Shown here piece by piece: positions 17,109 through 25,543 of a stretch of DNA of 64,000 nt. The first letter of the stretch is position 1, and each line of letters begins with the position of its first letter. A model generated the notes under the pieces. It saw only the letters and a list, made by a program, of their open reading frames with translations. It was not told the origin of the DNA and did not search any database. The position numbers were made by a program, and so were the translations under genes. Source of the stretch: Cyclobacteriaceae bacterium (GTDB lineage: Bacteria > Bacteroidota > Bacteroidia > Cytophagales > Cyclobacteriaceae); assembly GCA_019694875.1 (NCBI GenBank), contig JAIBBC010000001.1, positions 372,001 through 436,000 of the forward strand, given 5' to 3'.

Positions 17109-19391
17109 ATGACCACCCCAACCTCCTCCCCCGGATTTGTTGCCAAGCTTCGAAAACTGACGGCCATGGAAAAGCCGTGGTTCAGAAAAATCGTCAGGAT
17201 CGTGTGGATACTGTTTTTCTGCTGGCTTTTCGGAGTTCCGATTTATATCTACACGGTTAGCATCGACCTCTTTGGTATGTATGGCGGTTTGCCCGATCTG
17301 AAAGCAATCGAAAATCCGGAGAATGATTTTTCATCGGAAGTGATCTCAGCCGATGGGGTTTCGCTCGGACGTTATTTTGTTTTCAACCGGGCCCAGGTTC
17401 GTTACGAAGATTTATCGCCTGCACTCGTTAAAACACTTGTTATTTCGGAAGACCACCGGTTTTACGAGCATTCGGGTATGGACTTCTGGGCATATCTGCG
17501 CGTGGCAAAAGGATTGTTGATGCTTAATCCCGAAGGTGGCGGAAGTACGCTCACCCAGCAGGTGGCCAAAAATCTGTATACGCAAAACAAGGAACTGGAC
17601 TTGAACGGATGGATTGTAAAAGATGTGTTCAAAGGCGATTACCCGAGACGCGCCATCGAAAAAACCAAAGAGTGGATCATCTCCGTACACCTCGAACGAA
17701 ACTTTACAAAAGAGGAAATCATCACACTCTATTTTAATACCGTGAGGTTTGGAGATGTGGGGGGAATCCAGGTAGCCGCAAAAACATTCTTCAACAAGAA
17801 AGCGAGTGAACTGAACATTCAGGAAACAGCCGTACTGATCGGTATGCTTCAGGCTAACTCGGCATTCAATCCGCGAATAAATTATGACCGGTCGCTGAGC
17901 AAACGCAATGAGGTGCTCGGCAAACTGTTAACGCATGGATTTCTGAAAAGCAAAAAATCACTTGATTCACTTTGCGCGCTTCCGATTGAGCTGCACTATC
18001 GTGTGCAGAATCAAAATCAGGGGCTTGCAACTTACTTCCGAAGCGCAATCCGGCCGGAGCTGTCGGCATGGGCGCGCGAGAACGGTCTTGATCTGAACAC
18101 TGCAGGATTGAAAATCTATACCACGATCGACAGTCGCATGCAGCAGTATGCCGAAGACGCTGTTGCTGAAAACATGCGCAGACTTCAGAAAGAATTTTTA
18201 TCGAAGTGGGGCGGTCGCAATCCCTGGATCGATGAAAATCGGAATGAGATTCCCGGCTTTCTTGAATCACGCATTCAGCAAACCGAAATCTATCGCGACC
18301 TCGTAAAACGTTACGGAGAAAAATCAGATTCAGTCACTATTGCACTGAATGCAAAAAGGCGCATGCGCGTTTTTACATGGCGGGGTGATCGCGATACACT
18401 CTTCAGCCCGATCGACTCCCTCAATTACTATAAAAAGATCCTGAATGCCGGCTTTATGTCGATGGATGCGCACACTGGTGAAATCCGCGCGTGGGTTGGC
18501 GGAATCAATCACCGGTATTTCAAGTACGATCATGTGCGGCAAGGAAAGCGGCAGCCGGGTTCCACATTTAAAACTTTTGTTTACGGAGCCGCGATCGATG
18601 CGGGCTTTGGCCCATGCGATGTTCGCCAGGATATCTCGCCACACATTCCGGTGCCGGGAGGTGAATGGGTTCCGAGAAATGCCGGCGGCGACTACGGTAT
18701 CGGTCAGTCGATGACGTTACGGGAAGCAATGGCAAAGTCGGTTAACTCCATTACTGCGCAAATGATGATGACCGTTACACCAGCAAACGTTGTTGAGTTT
18801 GCACACAGCGCAGGAATAAAAAGCGAGCTTGACGCAGTACCAGCACTTTGCCTGGGTGTGAGCGATGTTTCGCTATACGAACTGGTGGGTGCATACGGAT
18901 CGTTTGTGAATACCGGCATTTATACCGAACCGCGTTACATCACACACATCGAAGACAAGAACGGGAATGTGTTATATCGGGCCGTCCCAAAAAGCCGGCA
19001 GGCGATGAGTGAAGAAACTGCGTACAAAATCATTTACATGTTACGGGGCGGTGTTGAGATTGAAGGTGGAACATCGGGTGGCATTCCTGCCGATTTGAAA
19101 GAAGACAATGAGATCGGTGGCAAAACCGGCACCACCGACAACGCATCCGATGGCTGGTATATGGGTGTAACAAAAGATTTGGTTACCGGTGTATGGGTTG
19201 GCGGAGACGAACGAAGCATTCATTTCTTTAACTGGGCCGATGGTTCGGGTGCAAGAACTGCACGACCAATCTTTACTACGTTTCTTCAAAAAGTTTATGC
19301 CGACAGAAGGCTTCCGTATAAGAAGGGATATTTCAAAATGCCCGACAAAGCTTTGAATCTTGAGTGCGATGCCCCGAACGACTTGCCGTAA
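17109..19391 (+). CDS. Bifunctional class A penicillin-binding protein (PBP1A family)
   Basis: 760 residues. A short cytoplasmic tail and one membrane anchor (IVWILFFCWLFGVPIYIYT) precede a GT51 glycosyltransferase domain with SEDHRFYEHSGMD (catalytic Glu) and GGSTLTQQVAKNL, then a transpeptidase domain with the SxxK motif PGSTFK, the SxN motif KSVNSITAQ and KTGTTD. It polymerises and cross-links peptidoglycan at the outer face of the inner membrane. The gene follows the efflux terminator and lies tail-to-tail, four bases away, with the BatE-like gene. The motifs are complete and the length fits. The family name mrcA/ponA is not assigned because Bacteroidota carry several paralogues. Confidence 0.93.
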   Translation: MTTPTSSPGFVAKLRKLTAMEKPWFRKIVRIVWILFFCWLFGVPIYIYTVSIDLFGMYGGLPDLKAIENPENDFSSEVISADGVSLGRYFVFNRAQVRYEDLSPALVKTLVISEDHRFYEHSGMDFWAYLRVAKGLLMLNPEGGGSTLTQQVAKNLYTQNKELDLNGWIVKDVFKGDYPRRAIEKTKEWIISVHLERNFTKEEIITLYFNTVRFGDVGGIQVAAKTFFNKKASELNIQETAVLIGMLQANSAFNPRINYDRSLSKRNEVLGKLLTHGFLKSKKSLDSLCALPIELHYRVQNQNQGLATYFRSAIRPELSAWARENGLDLNTAGLKIYTTIDSRMQQYAEDAVAENMRRLQKEFLSKWGGRNPWIDENRNEIPGFLESRIQQTEIYRDLVKRYGEKSDSVTIALNAKRRMRVFTWRGDRDTLFSPIDSLNYYKKILNAGFMSMDAHTGEIRAWVGGINHRYFKYDHVRQGKRQPGSTFKTFVYGAAIDAGFGPCDVRQDISPHIPVPGGEWVPRNAGGDYGIGQSMTLREAMAKSVNSITAQMMMTVTPANVVEFAHSAGIKSELDAVPALCLGVSDVSLYELVGAYGSFVNTGIYTEPRYITHIEDKNGNVLYRAVPKSRQAMSEETAYKIIYMLRGGVEIEGGTSGGIPADLKEDNEIGGKTGTTDNASDGWYMGVTKDLVTGVWVGGDERSIHFFNWADGSGARTARPIFTTFLQKVYADRRLPYKKGYFKMPDKALNLECDAPNDLP

Positions 19392-19395
19392 AAGG

Positions 19396-20130
19396 TTAAA
19401 GCTTTATTGGAAGCAGGCTTGAGGTTCGCACATAGCCTTCCGATTCACCGAGGCGAACTTTAGTCCAGATATCTTTTTTGCCAAGTACATCCACGCGATG
19501 GCCGTCACGCACAACGGCCAGCACCGAAGCGCCTGCCGAAGGGCCGTTCATGATGTAGGTGTTACCCTTAGCGATGATTGCTTTTTCAAACAACGCAGGC
19601 TGGCTGAGATGAAGTATGAGCAGCGTGGATACGATGCAGAGCGCCACAAACTCCCCTGCCGGTTTGTTCTTCAGCATAAGTCGTTGCGTTAACGCGATGG
19701 CCATGGCGAGAATAGCAATGCCGAATAAAATGTAGGTGATCAGATCGCGGTGCGTAAGGTAAAACGACAGCAGCCTGTCCGACTCATCAGTAGCGTATCC
19801 TTCCAGGCGGTTTTTGGTTGCCAGTTCCTCGAGTTTTTTCAGAACGTCCTGATCCTGCGTGGCGAGATAATACAAATTGAGGTAATACGCTGACTGCGAG
19901 ACGTTATTGAGGCCTTCTTCCACATAGGCCATTCGCAGCAGCATGGCAGGTGTATAACGGTGATCTTCAAATAATTTCCGGTAAAGCTCGAGCGACTGGA
20001 TGTAGCGCTTTTGGGCGAACAGTGAGTCGGCCCGCACGAGCAGGGGATTGTTGGTCTGCGCGACTGAAATTGTGGCAAAAAACAGCAGGAACACCGATAA
20101 TTTCACAATTTTTAAAACCCTGTTTTGCAT
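19396..20130 (-). CDS. TPR and SH3 domain membrane protein, BatE-like
   Basis: 244 residues: a signal peptide (KLSVFLLFFATISVAQ), a TPR-like helical segment (LLVRADSLFAQKRYIQSLELYRKLF ...), two membrane helices (YILFGIAILAMAIALTQ and FVALCIVSTLLILHL) and a C-terminal bacterial SH3 domain (NTYIMNGPSAGASVLAVVRDGHRVDVLGKKDIWTKVRL broken as a beta barrel ending GYVRTSSLLP). This TPR-TM-SH3 order is that of BatE in the Bacteroidota aerotolerance (Bat) operons, but no other bat gene is nearby, so the name is only by resemblance. Its start codon lies inside the tRNA-Lys promoter on the other strand. Confidence 0.7.
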   Translation of the reverse strand: MQNRVLKIVKLSVFLLFFATISVAQTNNPLLVRADSLFAQKRYIQSLELYRKLFEDHRYTPAMLLRMAYVEEGLNNVSQSAYYLNLYYLATQDQDVLKKLEELATKNRLEGYATDESDRLLSFYLTHRDLITYILFGIAILAMAIALTQRLMLKNKPAGEFVALCIVSTLLILHLSQPALFEKAIIAKGNTYIMNGPSAGASVLAVVRDGHRVDVLGKKDIWTKVRLGESEGYVRTSSLLPIKL

Positions 20131-20154
20131 ATCATTCGTGTTCTGCTACCTTTG
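20123..20154 (+). promoter_or_regulatory. Bacteroidota-type promoter of tRNA-Lys
   Basis: TTTTG with its TTG at 20125-20127, then 19 bases, then TACCTTTG at 20147-20154, an exact match to TTG-N19-TAnnTTTG. Transcription would start near 20161, about 80 bases before the tRNA. The -33 box overlaps the first codons of the divergent BatE-like gene. Confidence 0.75.
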
Positions 20155-20242
20155 CGTCCTCAATTACGGAAAAGCTGCTAAAACAGCCAAAAAATTGAGA
20201 CTTTGAAGCACACCAACGGCTTCAAAGGACTGTAGAAGGTAA

Positions 20243-20315
20243 GATCTCGTAGCTCAGTTGGTAGAGCATTACACTTTTAATGTAAGGGTCCTGGGTTCGA
20301 ATCCCAGCGGGATCA
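20243..20315 (+). tRNA. tRNA-Lys (anticodon TTT)
   Basis: A complete 73-base cloverleaf without encoded CCA. The acceptor stem pairs GATCTCG with CGGGATC (one T-G pair), the D-loop has AGCTCAGTTGGTAGAGC, the anticodon arm is TTACA-CTTTTAA-TGTAA with anticodon TTT, and the T-arm is CTGGG-TTCGAAT-CCCAG. The discriminator base is A20315. A canonical promoter lies upstream and an intrinsic terminator starts 16 bases downstream. The last 17 bases including the next base (20300-20316) recur downstream. Confidence 0.97.
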
Positions 20316-20330
20316 CTAGAGAAAGCAACA

Positions 20331-20357
20331 AGCCCCCCAAAGGGGCTTTTTCTTTTT
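20331..20357 (+). terminator. Intrinsic terminator of tRNA-Lys
   Basis: AGCCCC-ccaaa-GGGGCT is a perfect 6-bp stem followed by TTTTCTTTTT. It begins 16 bases after the tRNA. Confidence 0.85.
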
Positions 20358-20438
20358 GAGGCGAACGCAAGATTTATCTTAGCGTTCCGCAGAAAAAAGA
20401 AAAAGACAGCGCAGCGTGCTTGTTGCTTTTTGACCTCG

Positions 20439-20478
20439 GATAAGCTGGCGATCACGCAAGTAATCCCAGCGGGATCAC
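20439..20478 (+). repeat. tRNA-Lys tail repeat, copy 1
   Basis: A 40-base repeat that starts GATAAGCTGGCGATCACG and ends with AATCCCAGCGGGATCAC, the last 17 bases of which are identical to 20300-20316 at the tRNA-Lys 3' end. It closes a unit of about 162 bases that begins in the tRNA tail and holds a terminator. Confidence 0.8.
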
Positions 20479-20493
20479 AGATGAGAAAAGCAA

Positions 20494-20527
20494 ACGCACT
20501 GACGAAACCGTCGGTGCGTTTTTCATT
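20494..20527 (+). terminator. Second intrinsic terminator inside the tail-repeat cluster
   Basis: ACGCACTGACG-aaac-CGTCGGTGCGT forms an 11-bp stem (one T-G pair) followed by TTTTCATTT. It sits 16 bases after repeat copy 1, the same offset at which the first terminator follows the tRNA, so the cluster repeats the order tail-terminator. Confidence 0.75.
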
Positions 20528-20617
20528 TGATGCGGTCGATGCAAGATCGCGTGGCCGGAGAGCGCAGAATGAAAAATCACGAGCGCAGCGAGAGAGTTTC
20601 TTTTCTCTGACTCCCGA

Positions 20618-20657
20618 GATAACCTGGCGATCACGCAAGTCATCCCAGCGGGATCAC
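20618..20657 (+). repeat. tRNA-Lys tail repeat, copy 2
   Basis: A second 40-base copy, differing from copy 1 at two positions (GATAACCTGG and AGTCATCCC). It ends in 16 bases identical to the tRNA tail. The preceding 25 bases (TTTTCTCTGACTCCC) are shared with copy 4 at 21844. Confidence 0.8.
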
Positions 20658-20672
20658 GGGAGAAAGACCACT

Positions 20673-20698
20673 GATAAGCTGGCGACCACGGTATTGTC
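20673..20698 (+). repeat. tRNA-Lys tail repeat, truncated copy 3
   Basis: GATAAGCTGGCGACCACG matches the first half of the repeat with one change, then diverges before the tRNA-like tail. It marks the left edge of the two-gene insert. Confidence 0.6.
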
Positions 20699-20818
20699 TT
20701 AAGTCAATTTTATCACTAAATTTAGTAGTAGAACTTTCGGCAAATTTCTCGTGCTGGTATTATTTGTGTGTAACATCCGAAAGCCTTTCTTCTCTACAGC
20801 CCACTTAAGTCCAGGTTT

Positions 20819-21148
20819 ATGAGTTCTGAAATTGAAGCCAAGAAATTACAAAATACAAAAGTCAGTCTTTCCATGAAGGAACTAATTGGCTTAGGTTCAT
20901 TTCTGATCTATTTAGGAATTGCAGTTGCCGGATACTTTGCACTGCGCGAGCAGGTAACTCAAACCGCAGAAGACTTTAAGTTAATTCAGAAAGATGTAAT
21001 CGTTATTAACCGAGCTCTTGACATCATACAGTTGCGACAAACTGAATCGATCGAAAAACTCAATAGCGTTTCCAATAAGCTCGATGATGTCGACCATAAA
21101 ATTGACAAGATCGGATACGACATCACTACCCTTATAAGTAAACGATAG
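20819..21148 (+). CDS. Membrane-anchored coiled-coil protein, unknown family
   Basis: 109 residues. A polar N-terminus is followed by one membrane helix (LIGLGSFLIYLGIAVAGYFAL) and a long heptad-like helix (RALDIIQLRQTESIEKLN..VSNKLDDVDHKIDKIGYDI), giving a single-pass protein with a coiled-coil tail. The next gene begins four bases after its stop and has the same plan, so the two are probably cotranscribed and may pair through their coiled coils. Both lie between tRNA-Lys tail repeats, which suggests accessory origin. I recognise no domain family; holin-like or phage spanin-like roles would be guesses. Confidence 0.65.
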   Translation: MSSEIEAKKLQNTKVSLSMKELIGLGSFLIYLGIAVAGYFALREQVTQTAEDFKLIQKDVIVINRALDIIQLRQTESIEKLNSVSNKLDDVDHKIDKIGYDITTLISKR

Positions 21149-21152
21149 CGGA

Positions 21153-21797
21153 ATGAAATTAATTAAAGATTGGAAGATACTTTTTGGCACGATGTTGCTT
21201 TTAACAATCGGATTCTTTTCAGTATTGTCATTCCAATTGAGTCGTCAGCGCAACAATCTCGAAAAAATTACCCAAGCTATGATTCAAAAGTTTGACTCCG
21301 TCCAAACTGACGAACTTAGGATGCGGCACGTGGCAGATTCACTGATCGGCCGGGTTACATATCTTGAGTCAGCCTTACATCGATTAGAAGAGCAACGTGA
21401 CTCGGTCTTAAGCGGTGCGCAACTTGGTAAGAAAGTTCTTAAAAAGCTCAATGAATCGCCTGGAAAATTAACCTATCAATTCACCGTTCTAAGTCTTTCA
21501 CGCACTATTATTGATCCGAAGATTGGTGTTCGGGCGGGCACAATACCCGGCTTTGAGGTAGTCGGAAATGTACCTATGCGTATTACTGATATGGAAGTTA
21601 TCCTGGTAAGAAACTCAACCCATATTGAGTCGCTGAAGGTGACGGCCGCGCGCGTAGACATTGCGGCATGGCGACCTCATCTTATGGCAGGTGATGAACT
21701 GCATATAATTATCAAAAAAATTCGTAAAGCCAATTCATCCAACATGATTGAAGAAATTGTGCTGCAAAACGAGAAAATAATCATTCCTTTATTATAA
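21153..21797 (+). CDS. Membrane-anchored coiled-coil protein with unknown C-terminal domain
   Basis: 214 residues: one N-terminal membrane helix (ILFGTMLLLTIGFFSVLSFQL), a coiled coil (about 30-95, NNLEKITQAMIQKFDSV ... YLESALHRLEEQRDSVL), and a beta-rich domain (about 105-214, GTIPGFEVVGNVPMRITDME ... GDELHIIIKKIRKANSS). It starts four bases after the preceding membrane coiled-coil gene. The C-terminal domain has a faint resemblance to the last domains of GldM-like gliding proteins, too weak to name. The cell location would be periplasmic if the anchor is N-in. The pair sits in the tRNA-tail repeat cluster. Confidence 0.65.
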   Translation: MKLIKDWKILFGTMLLLTIGFFSVLSFQLSRQRNNLEKITQAMIQKFDSVQTDELRMRHVADSLIGRVTYLESALHRLEEQRDSVLSGAQLGKKVLKKLNESPGKLTYQFTVLSLSRTIIDPKIGVRAGTIPGFEVVGNVPMRITDMEVILVRNSTHIESLKVTAARVDIAAWRPHLMAGDELHIIIKKIRKANSSNMIEEIVLQNEKIIIPLL

Positions 21798-21843
21798 AAA
21801 ACCGCTCACGCAGCGCGCTCCGATAGTTTTCTCTGACTCCCGG

Positions 21844-21877
21844 GATAAGCTGGCGATCACGCAAGTAATCCCGGTAC
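21844..21877 (+). repeat. tRNA-Lys tail repeat, copy 4 (right side of the insert)
   Basis: GATAAGCTGGCGATCACG continues through GCAAGTAATCCC, then diverges, so the tRNA-like tail is cut after AATCCC. The preceding TTTTCTCTGACTCCC is shared with copy 2. It lies 47 bases after the two-gene insert. The rest of the gap to 22050 shows nothing I can name. Confidence 0.7.
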
Positions 21878-22050
21878 TATTCAAAATCTCAACCCTTGAG
21901 GGTGAATTCTTCTTGCTCGGTCGATGCTAACGCGAATTAAAGTCAATCTTCACCAATTCGCTTCTTTGTTCGAAAGGCATCTTTGAGACTGTGCCTTCCG
22001 TTTACCTACATTATATTTATACAGCAAAGTAGTACGTTACCCAAATCCCC

Positions 22051-23205
22051 ATGAATACTACAATCACCCCACCTTCCCGCATTCAATCGCTCGATTTACT
22101 TCGCGGTCTCGTGATGGTTCTGATGGCCATCGACCACGTACGGGTTTATTCAGGATTGCCGGCAGGCGGACCGGAATTCGGAATTTTCTTCACCCGGTGG
22201 ATCACCCATTTCTGTGCACCCGCGTTTGCTTTCTTTGCAGGAACGTCAGCCTTCCTCTATGGACAAAAACTGAACGATTACCGGAAGCTTGCCACGTGGC
22301 TCATCACGCGCGGAATACTGCTTATCGTGCTTGAACTCACCGTCATTCGATTCTTTTGGGCGTTTAACATCAGCAGTGATTTCATGCTGGCCGGTGTTAT
22401 CTGGATGCTAGGCTGGTGTATGGTGTTGCTTGCTCCATTTATCCGGATGAAACCTAAATGGGCCGTGATCACAGGTAGTGCGATCATATTGTTTCAAAGT
22501 TTGTTTGGCCTGGTGCCCTTGTTATTTCCCGAATCCGCACAGCCTGGGTTTGCAAAAATCTGGTCGTTTGTTTACCCACCTGCAGTTGAAGGGGCATACT
22601 TTCAAAATTTCCAGATTCTGTATTCAATCGTGCCCTGGATTGGGGTGATGCTGGCCGGATATGGATTCGGTGCAATCTTTCATCTGGACGAAAAGAAACG
22701 AAACAAACTTTGCCTGATCATCGGCTTATCCATGACGCTCGCATTCCTTGTAATTGGGTCATTATTTCTGGTATTGAATCCAAATCCCGCTCCGGCCCCG
22801 TTCATTATGAAACTCCTGAGTCAACAGAAATATCCTGCCTCCACCCTGTTCCTGCTAATGACATTAGGGCCCATGATCGCTTTGATTCCCTGGGCGCAAA
22901 GAGCAAAAGGCCGCTTCTCCGAAATTCTTGTGGTGATCGGAAGAGTTCCTTTCTTCTACTATCTCGCACACATACTGGTAATCCATCTCAGTGCATTGGC
23001 TGTTCAATTGATTTTGCACGGAACTATACATTCGGAATGGTTCGTAACCGCACCATACGTGTTCGTGGAAGAAACGTATCGCTGGAGTTTGCCTTTACTC
23101 TACCTGGTGTTCATACTAGACGTTGTTATGCTTTATTTCCTCTGCCGCTGGTATGCCGGTTACAAAGCGTCACACCCGGAAAAAGGATGGCTGAAGTACG
23201 TATGA
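22051..23205 (+). CDS. DUF1624 / HGSNAT-like multi-pass membrane acyltransferase
   Basis: 384 residues with about ten membrane helices. The N-terminal signature SLDLLRGLVMVLMAIDHVR, followed by FFTRWITHFCAPAFAFFAGTSAFLYG, is that of the DUF1624 / heparan-alpha-glucosaminide N-acetyltransferase catalytic family, in which a membrane His-Asp motif region near the first helix moves acetyl groups across the membrane. In bacteria the substrate is generally unknown. It lies downstream of the tRNA-tail cluster and shares no operon with neighbours. A serine-hydrolase remnant follows on the opposite strand. Confidence 0.8.
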   Translation: MNTTITPPSRIQSLDLLRGLVMVLMAIDHVRVYSGLPAGGPEFGIFFTRWITHFCAPAFAFFAGTSAFLYGQKLNDYRKLATWLITRGILLIVLELTVIRFFWAFNISSDFMLAGVIWMLGWCMVLLAPFIRMKPKWAVITGSAIILFQSLFGLVPLLFPESAQPGFAKIWSFVYPPAVEGAYFQNFQILYSIVPWIGVMLAGYGFGAIFHLDEKKRNKLCLIIGLSMTLAFLVIGSLFLVLNPNPAPAPFIMKLLSQQKYPASTLFLLMTLGPMIALIPWAQRAKGRFSEILVVIGRVPFFYYLAHILVIHLSALAVQLILHGTIHSEWFVTAPYVFVEETYRWSLPLLYLVFILDVVMLYFLCRWYAGYKASHPEKGWLKYV

Positions 23206-23217
23206 TATAACGATCAG

Positions 23218-23465
23218 TTATGATTTCTCTCCGTCAGAAAAAAACGATCCGTTTTGTCGAGCATCCGTTCATCGTGCATGCCCGACCGATTGTATAACAT
23301 AACACTGCCCGCCTGCAACCCGGGGTACAAACGCAGTTCAACATAATACCCTCCGCCTCCGCCTGCGTGCGCCACGTATCGGTTGCCTTTCAGTTAGCCT
23401 GTAAACCACGGTAACAAAGCCGGTGGATTTTCTGTGGATATGAAATCGGATAAAGTTGGTTTCCA
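23218..23465 (-). pseudogene. C-terminal remnant of a serine hydrolase (class C beta-lactamase family)
   Basis: Reading the minus strand in one frame, 23465 to 23218 gives WKPTLSDFISTENPPALL-PWFTG, a TAA stop at 23394-23396, then LKGNRYVAHAGGGGGYYVE and ...GSVMLYNRSGMHDERMLDK before a normal stop. The HAGGGGGYY...YNRSGMHDERxLDK pattern is the C-terminal end of beta-lactamase-family serine hydrolases common in Bacteroidota. A TGA at 23466-23468 breaks the frame upstream and the N-terminal two thirds, with the SxxK motif, are absent. It is therefore a decayed gene fragment. The stretch 23466-23596 holds nothing else I recognise. Confidence 0.75.
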
Positions 23466-23596
23466 TCACCACGCGCAATCCTTCGATTTGAAACGAAGAT
23501 AAACGTTATCTGACTATTGTTAAACTCCGGCACCAGTGTCAATTATTTCTCTGCTAACACCCGCTGCAGCAAACTTATCGGGTGATGGCAATGCAA

Positions 23597-25429
23597 TTAG
23601 ATACTCTCAAGGAAGTCAGACAGGCGTTGCTCGGTTTCAAGGCCAAAACGCTTTCGTAACCGGTAGCGACCCGTCTTTACACTTTCAGCCGATATGCCCA
23701 TGATTGTGGCAATCTGCTTGGTATTTAAGCGGAGCCTTAGCAATGCACAGAGTTTCGTTTCTGCCGGAGTTATATCCGGCAATCGATTTTTGAGATTGTC
23801 AAAGAATTGCTGATGAACACTATCAAAGTAGTACCTGAAATTCTCCCAATCTTTATCGAGGTGAAGGTGAAAATTCACTGAAGAGGTTAAGGAACTAAGT
23901 TTGGTCTTGACCGCACTTGGATCAAGCTGTCGTAATTCATCAATTTCCGTTTTCAACGTTTCCAGCGCCTCATTTTTTTGAATCAGGTGAAGTGTGTAGG
24001 TGGTTAATTCTTGCGACTTAAAATCAATTTCCTTTTGCAGCTGAGCGAGTTGCGCGTTCATGGTAACGAACTTGGCTTCGGTTATTTCCTTTTCCTTCAA
24101 CGTCAGCACTTCGTTAAGCCTCATTTCCTCTTTAATGTTTCGGAGATATTTTTGTCGGGTGCGGAGATATATCGTCATGATTAAAAACAAACCAACCAAC
24201 AACACTATAAATCCAATTTCAACCTTCATCAAGAAAGATTTACGCGCACTTTCAACAACGATTGAATGATAATCAGCGGCTCTCACAGACAAGGCCAACT
24301 CACGTCTTTGACGGTTAAAATCAAAATTGCTGAGATATCGTGCAACTGAATCCTTTTTCTCCGTAACATGAAGAGAAATTTCATAGGCCTGCCGATAACG
24401 ACCCTCCAGGGCGGCAAGCATATGACTAAGCTCCAGGTATCGGATCACGTCAAATCCCTCCGCACCATGCGCCACATTGATTTGAGAGAAAAAATAACGA
24501 GATGAATCTGCCTGATGTTGCGCTATTTTGATTTGAGCCATTGTTATGAGTGCATTCGCTTTACTCACGGGTAAACCCAATCGATCACTGGATCGCACGT
24601 CTTCGCGAATTGCCTTCAATCCTGTTTCATAGTCACCCATTTTGAATAAGCTGTGCCCGCGATTACCGGTGAGAAGGGATTTTATTGCTTCGAAATTATT
24701 TTTGGACGCAAGATCGAGACCGATGTCGAAACAATTTACAGATTCGTCAAGTTGGTTCAACTTTCTCGCCAAAAGCCCCATGCCGTTAAAAAAACCTGTT
24801 TGCTTATAAACTGATAGAAATGGTAAGTCATGAGTTCGCTCAAAATAATGCACCAAATTTAACCCTTCACTGTAAGCTAGCTGTGGATTTATAGAATAGC
24901 AGATAACAAAAATCAGGTATCTTGCCTTTAGCGTCATGAGATTATTTTTTTCTTGCTCAAAAATGATTCGGGCAAATTCTGCATGCTCGAACGACTTCAG
25001 AAAAAATTGCGTGTTCAGGTAAGCTTGACTCATCGCGCAGTGACCATAAGCCAACGCAACCGAATCTTTCCCGATGTCATTTTGAAATTCAAGCCAGACA
25101 TCAATGAATGCAGTCGTAGAATGGCCGGTATTATCCCTGTTGTTTGCTTCGCTTACAAGCAATCTGGCGCAGAGTAACGTAAGTGGAAGGTTACTGCGTT
25201 TTGCAGATTCATAAACAGCCGATGCCTTTAGCAAAAGGATCGCCTCCGGCAGCGCAATTGTTTTGTCCCGGATCGTCTGAAAGCCTTCCAATAAGTCATC
25301 GTCTTTCCACTGGGGAATTTTAGCTATCAGACTATCAATTTCCACTTCAGAATATTGCGCGCGAGCCTGCGCGAAAATAATAGTCAGCAGCAGTGTCACT
25401 AAACCGAAACGCATTCGAATGAAAATCAT
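23597..25429 (-). CDS. TPR sensor-like protein with membrane helix and LuxR-type HTH
   Basis: 610 residues from the ATG at 25429 (another ATG at 25414 also gives a signal peptide; a longer form from 25492 is less likely). Order: signal peptide (FGLVTLLLTIIFAQARAQ), TPR-like repeats (about 30-370), a membrane helix (VEIGFIVLLVGLFLIMTIYL), a coiled coil rich in Glu/Lys/Gln, and a C-terminal LuxR/GerE-type helix-turn-helix (ITPAETKLCALLRLRLNTKQ, then IATIMGISAESVKTGRYRLR). This plan, a periplasmic TPR sensor joined to a cytoplasmic DNA-binding domain, is common in Bacteroidota as a one-component regulator. The histidine kinase gene lies directly upstream in the same direction, about 115 bases away. 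Targets unknown. Confidence 0.85.
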   Translation of the reverse strand: MIFIRMRFGLVTLLLTIIFAQARAQYSEVEIDSLIAKIPQWKDDDLLEGFQTIRDKTIALPEAILLLKASAVYESAKRSNLPLTLLCARLLVSEANNRDNTGHSTTAFIDVWLEFQNDIGKDSVALAYGHCAMSQAYLNTQFFLKSFEHAEFARIIFEQEKNNLMTLKARYLIFVICYSINPQLAYSEGLNLVHYFERTHDLPFLSVYKQTGFFNGMGLLARKLNQLDESVNCFDIGLDLASKNNFEAIKSLLTGNRGHSLFKMGDYETGLKAIREDVRSSDRLGLPVSKANALITMAQIKIAQHQADSSRYFFSQINVAHGAEGFDVIRYLELSHMLAALEGRYRQAYEISLHVTEKKDSVARYLSNFDFNRQRRELALSVRAADYHSIVVESARKSFLMKVEIGFIVLLVGLFLIMTIYLRTRQKYLRNIKEEMRLNEVLTLKEKEITEAKFVTMNAQLAQLQKEIDFKSQELTTYTLHLIQKNEALETLKTEIDELRQLDPSAVKTKLSSLTSSVNFHLHLDKDWENFRYYFDSVHQQFFDNLKNRLPDITPAETKLCALLRLRLNTKQIATIMGISAESVKTGRYRLRKRFGLETEQRLSDFLESI

Positions 25430-25543
25430 ACATAAAAATAAAACTTTGACAGAAAAGATATCGAACAATTGGCCCGGTGACACACTCCTCAATCGGTGAA
25501 TAAAGAGCGTAGCAAATCACTCGAACCCATATTGCAACGCACA

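Noticed and set aside
20222-20638. Minus-strand frame of 138 residues over tRNA-Lys
   Set aside because: It runs through the tRNA and its tail repeats and two terminators; it is an artefact of the repeats.
21153-21797. GldM-like gliding motility protein
   Set aside because: The resemblance of the C-terminal domain is faint and the N-terminal helix and context do not match.
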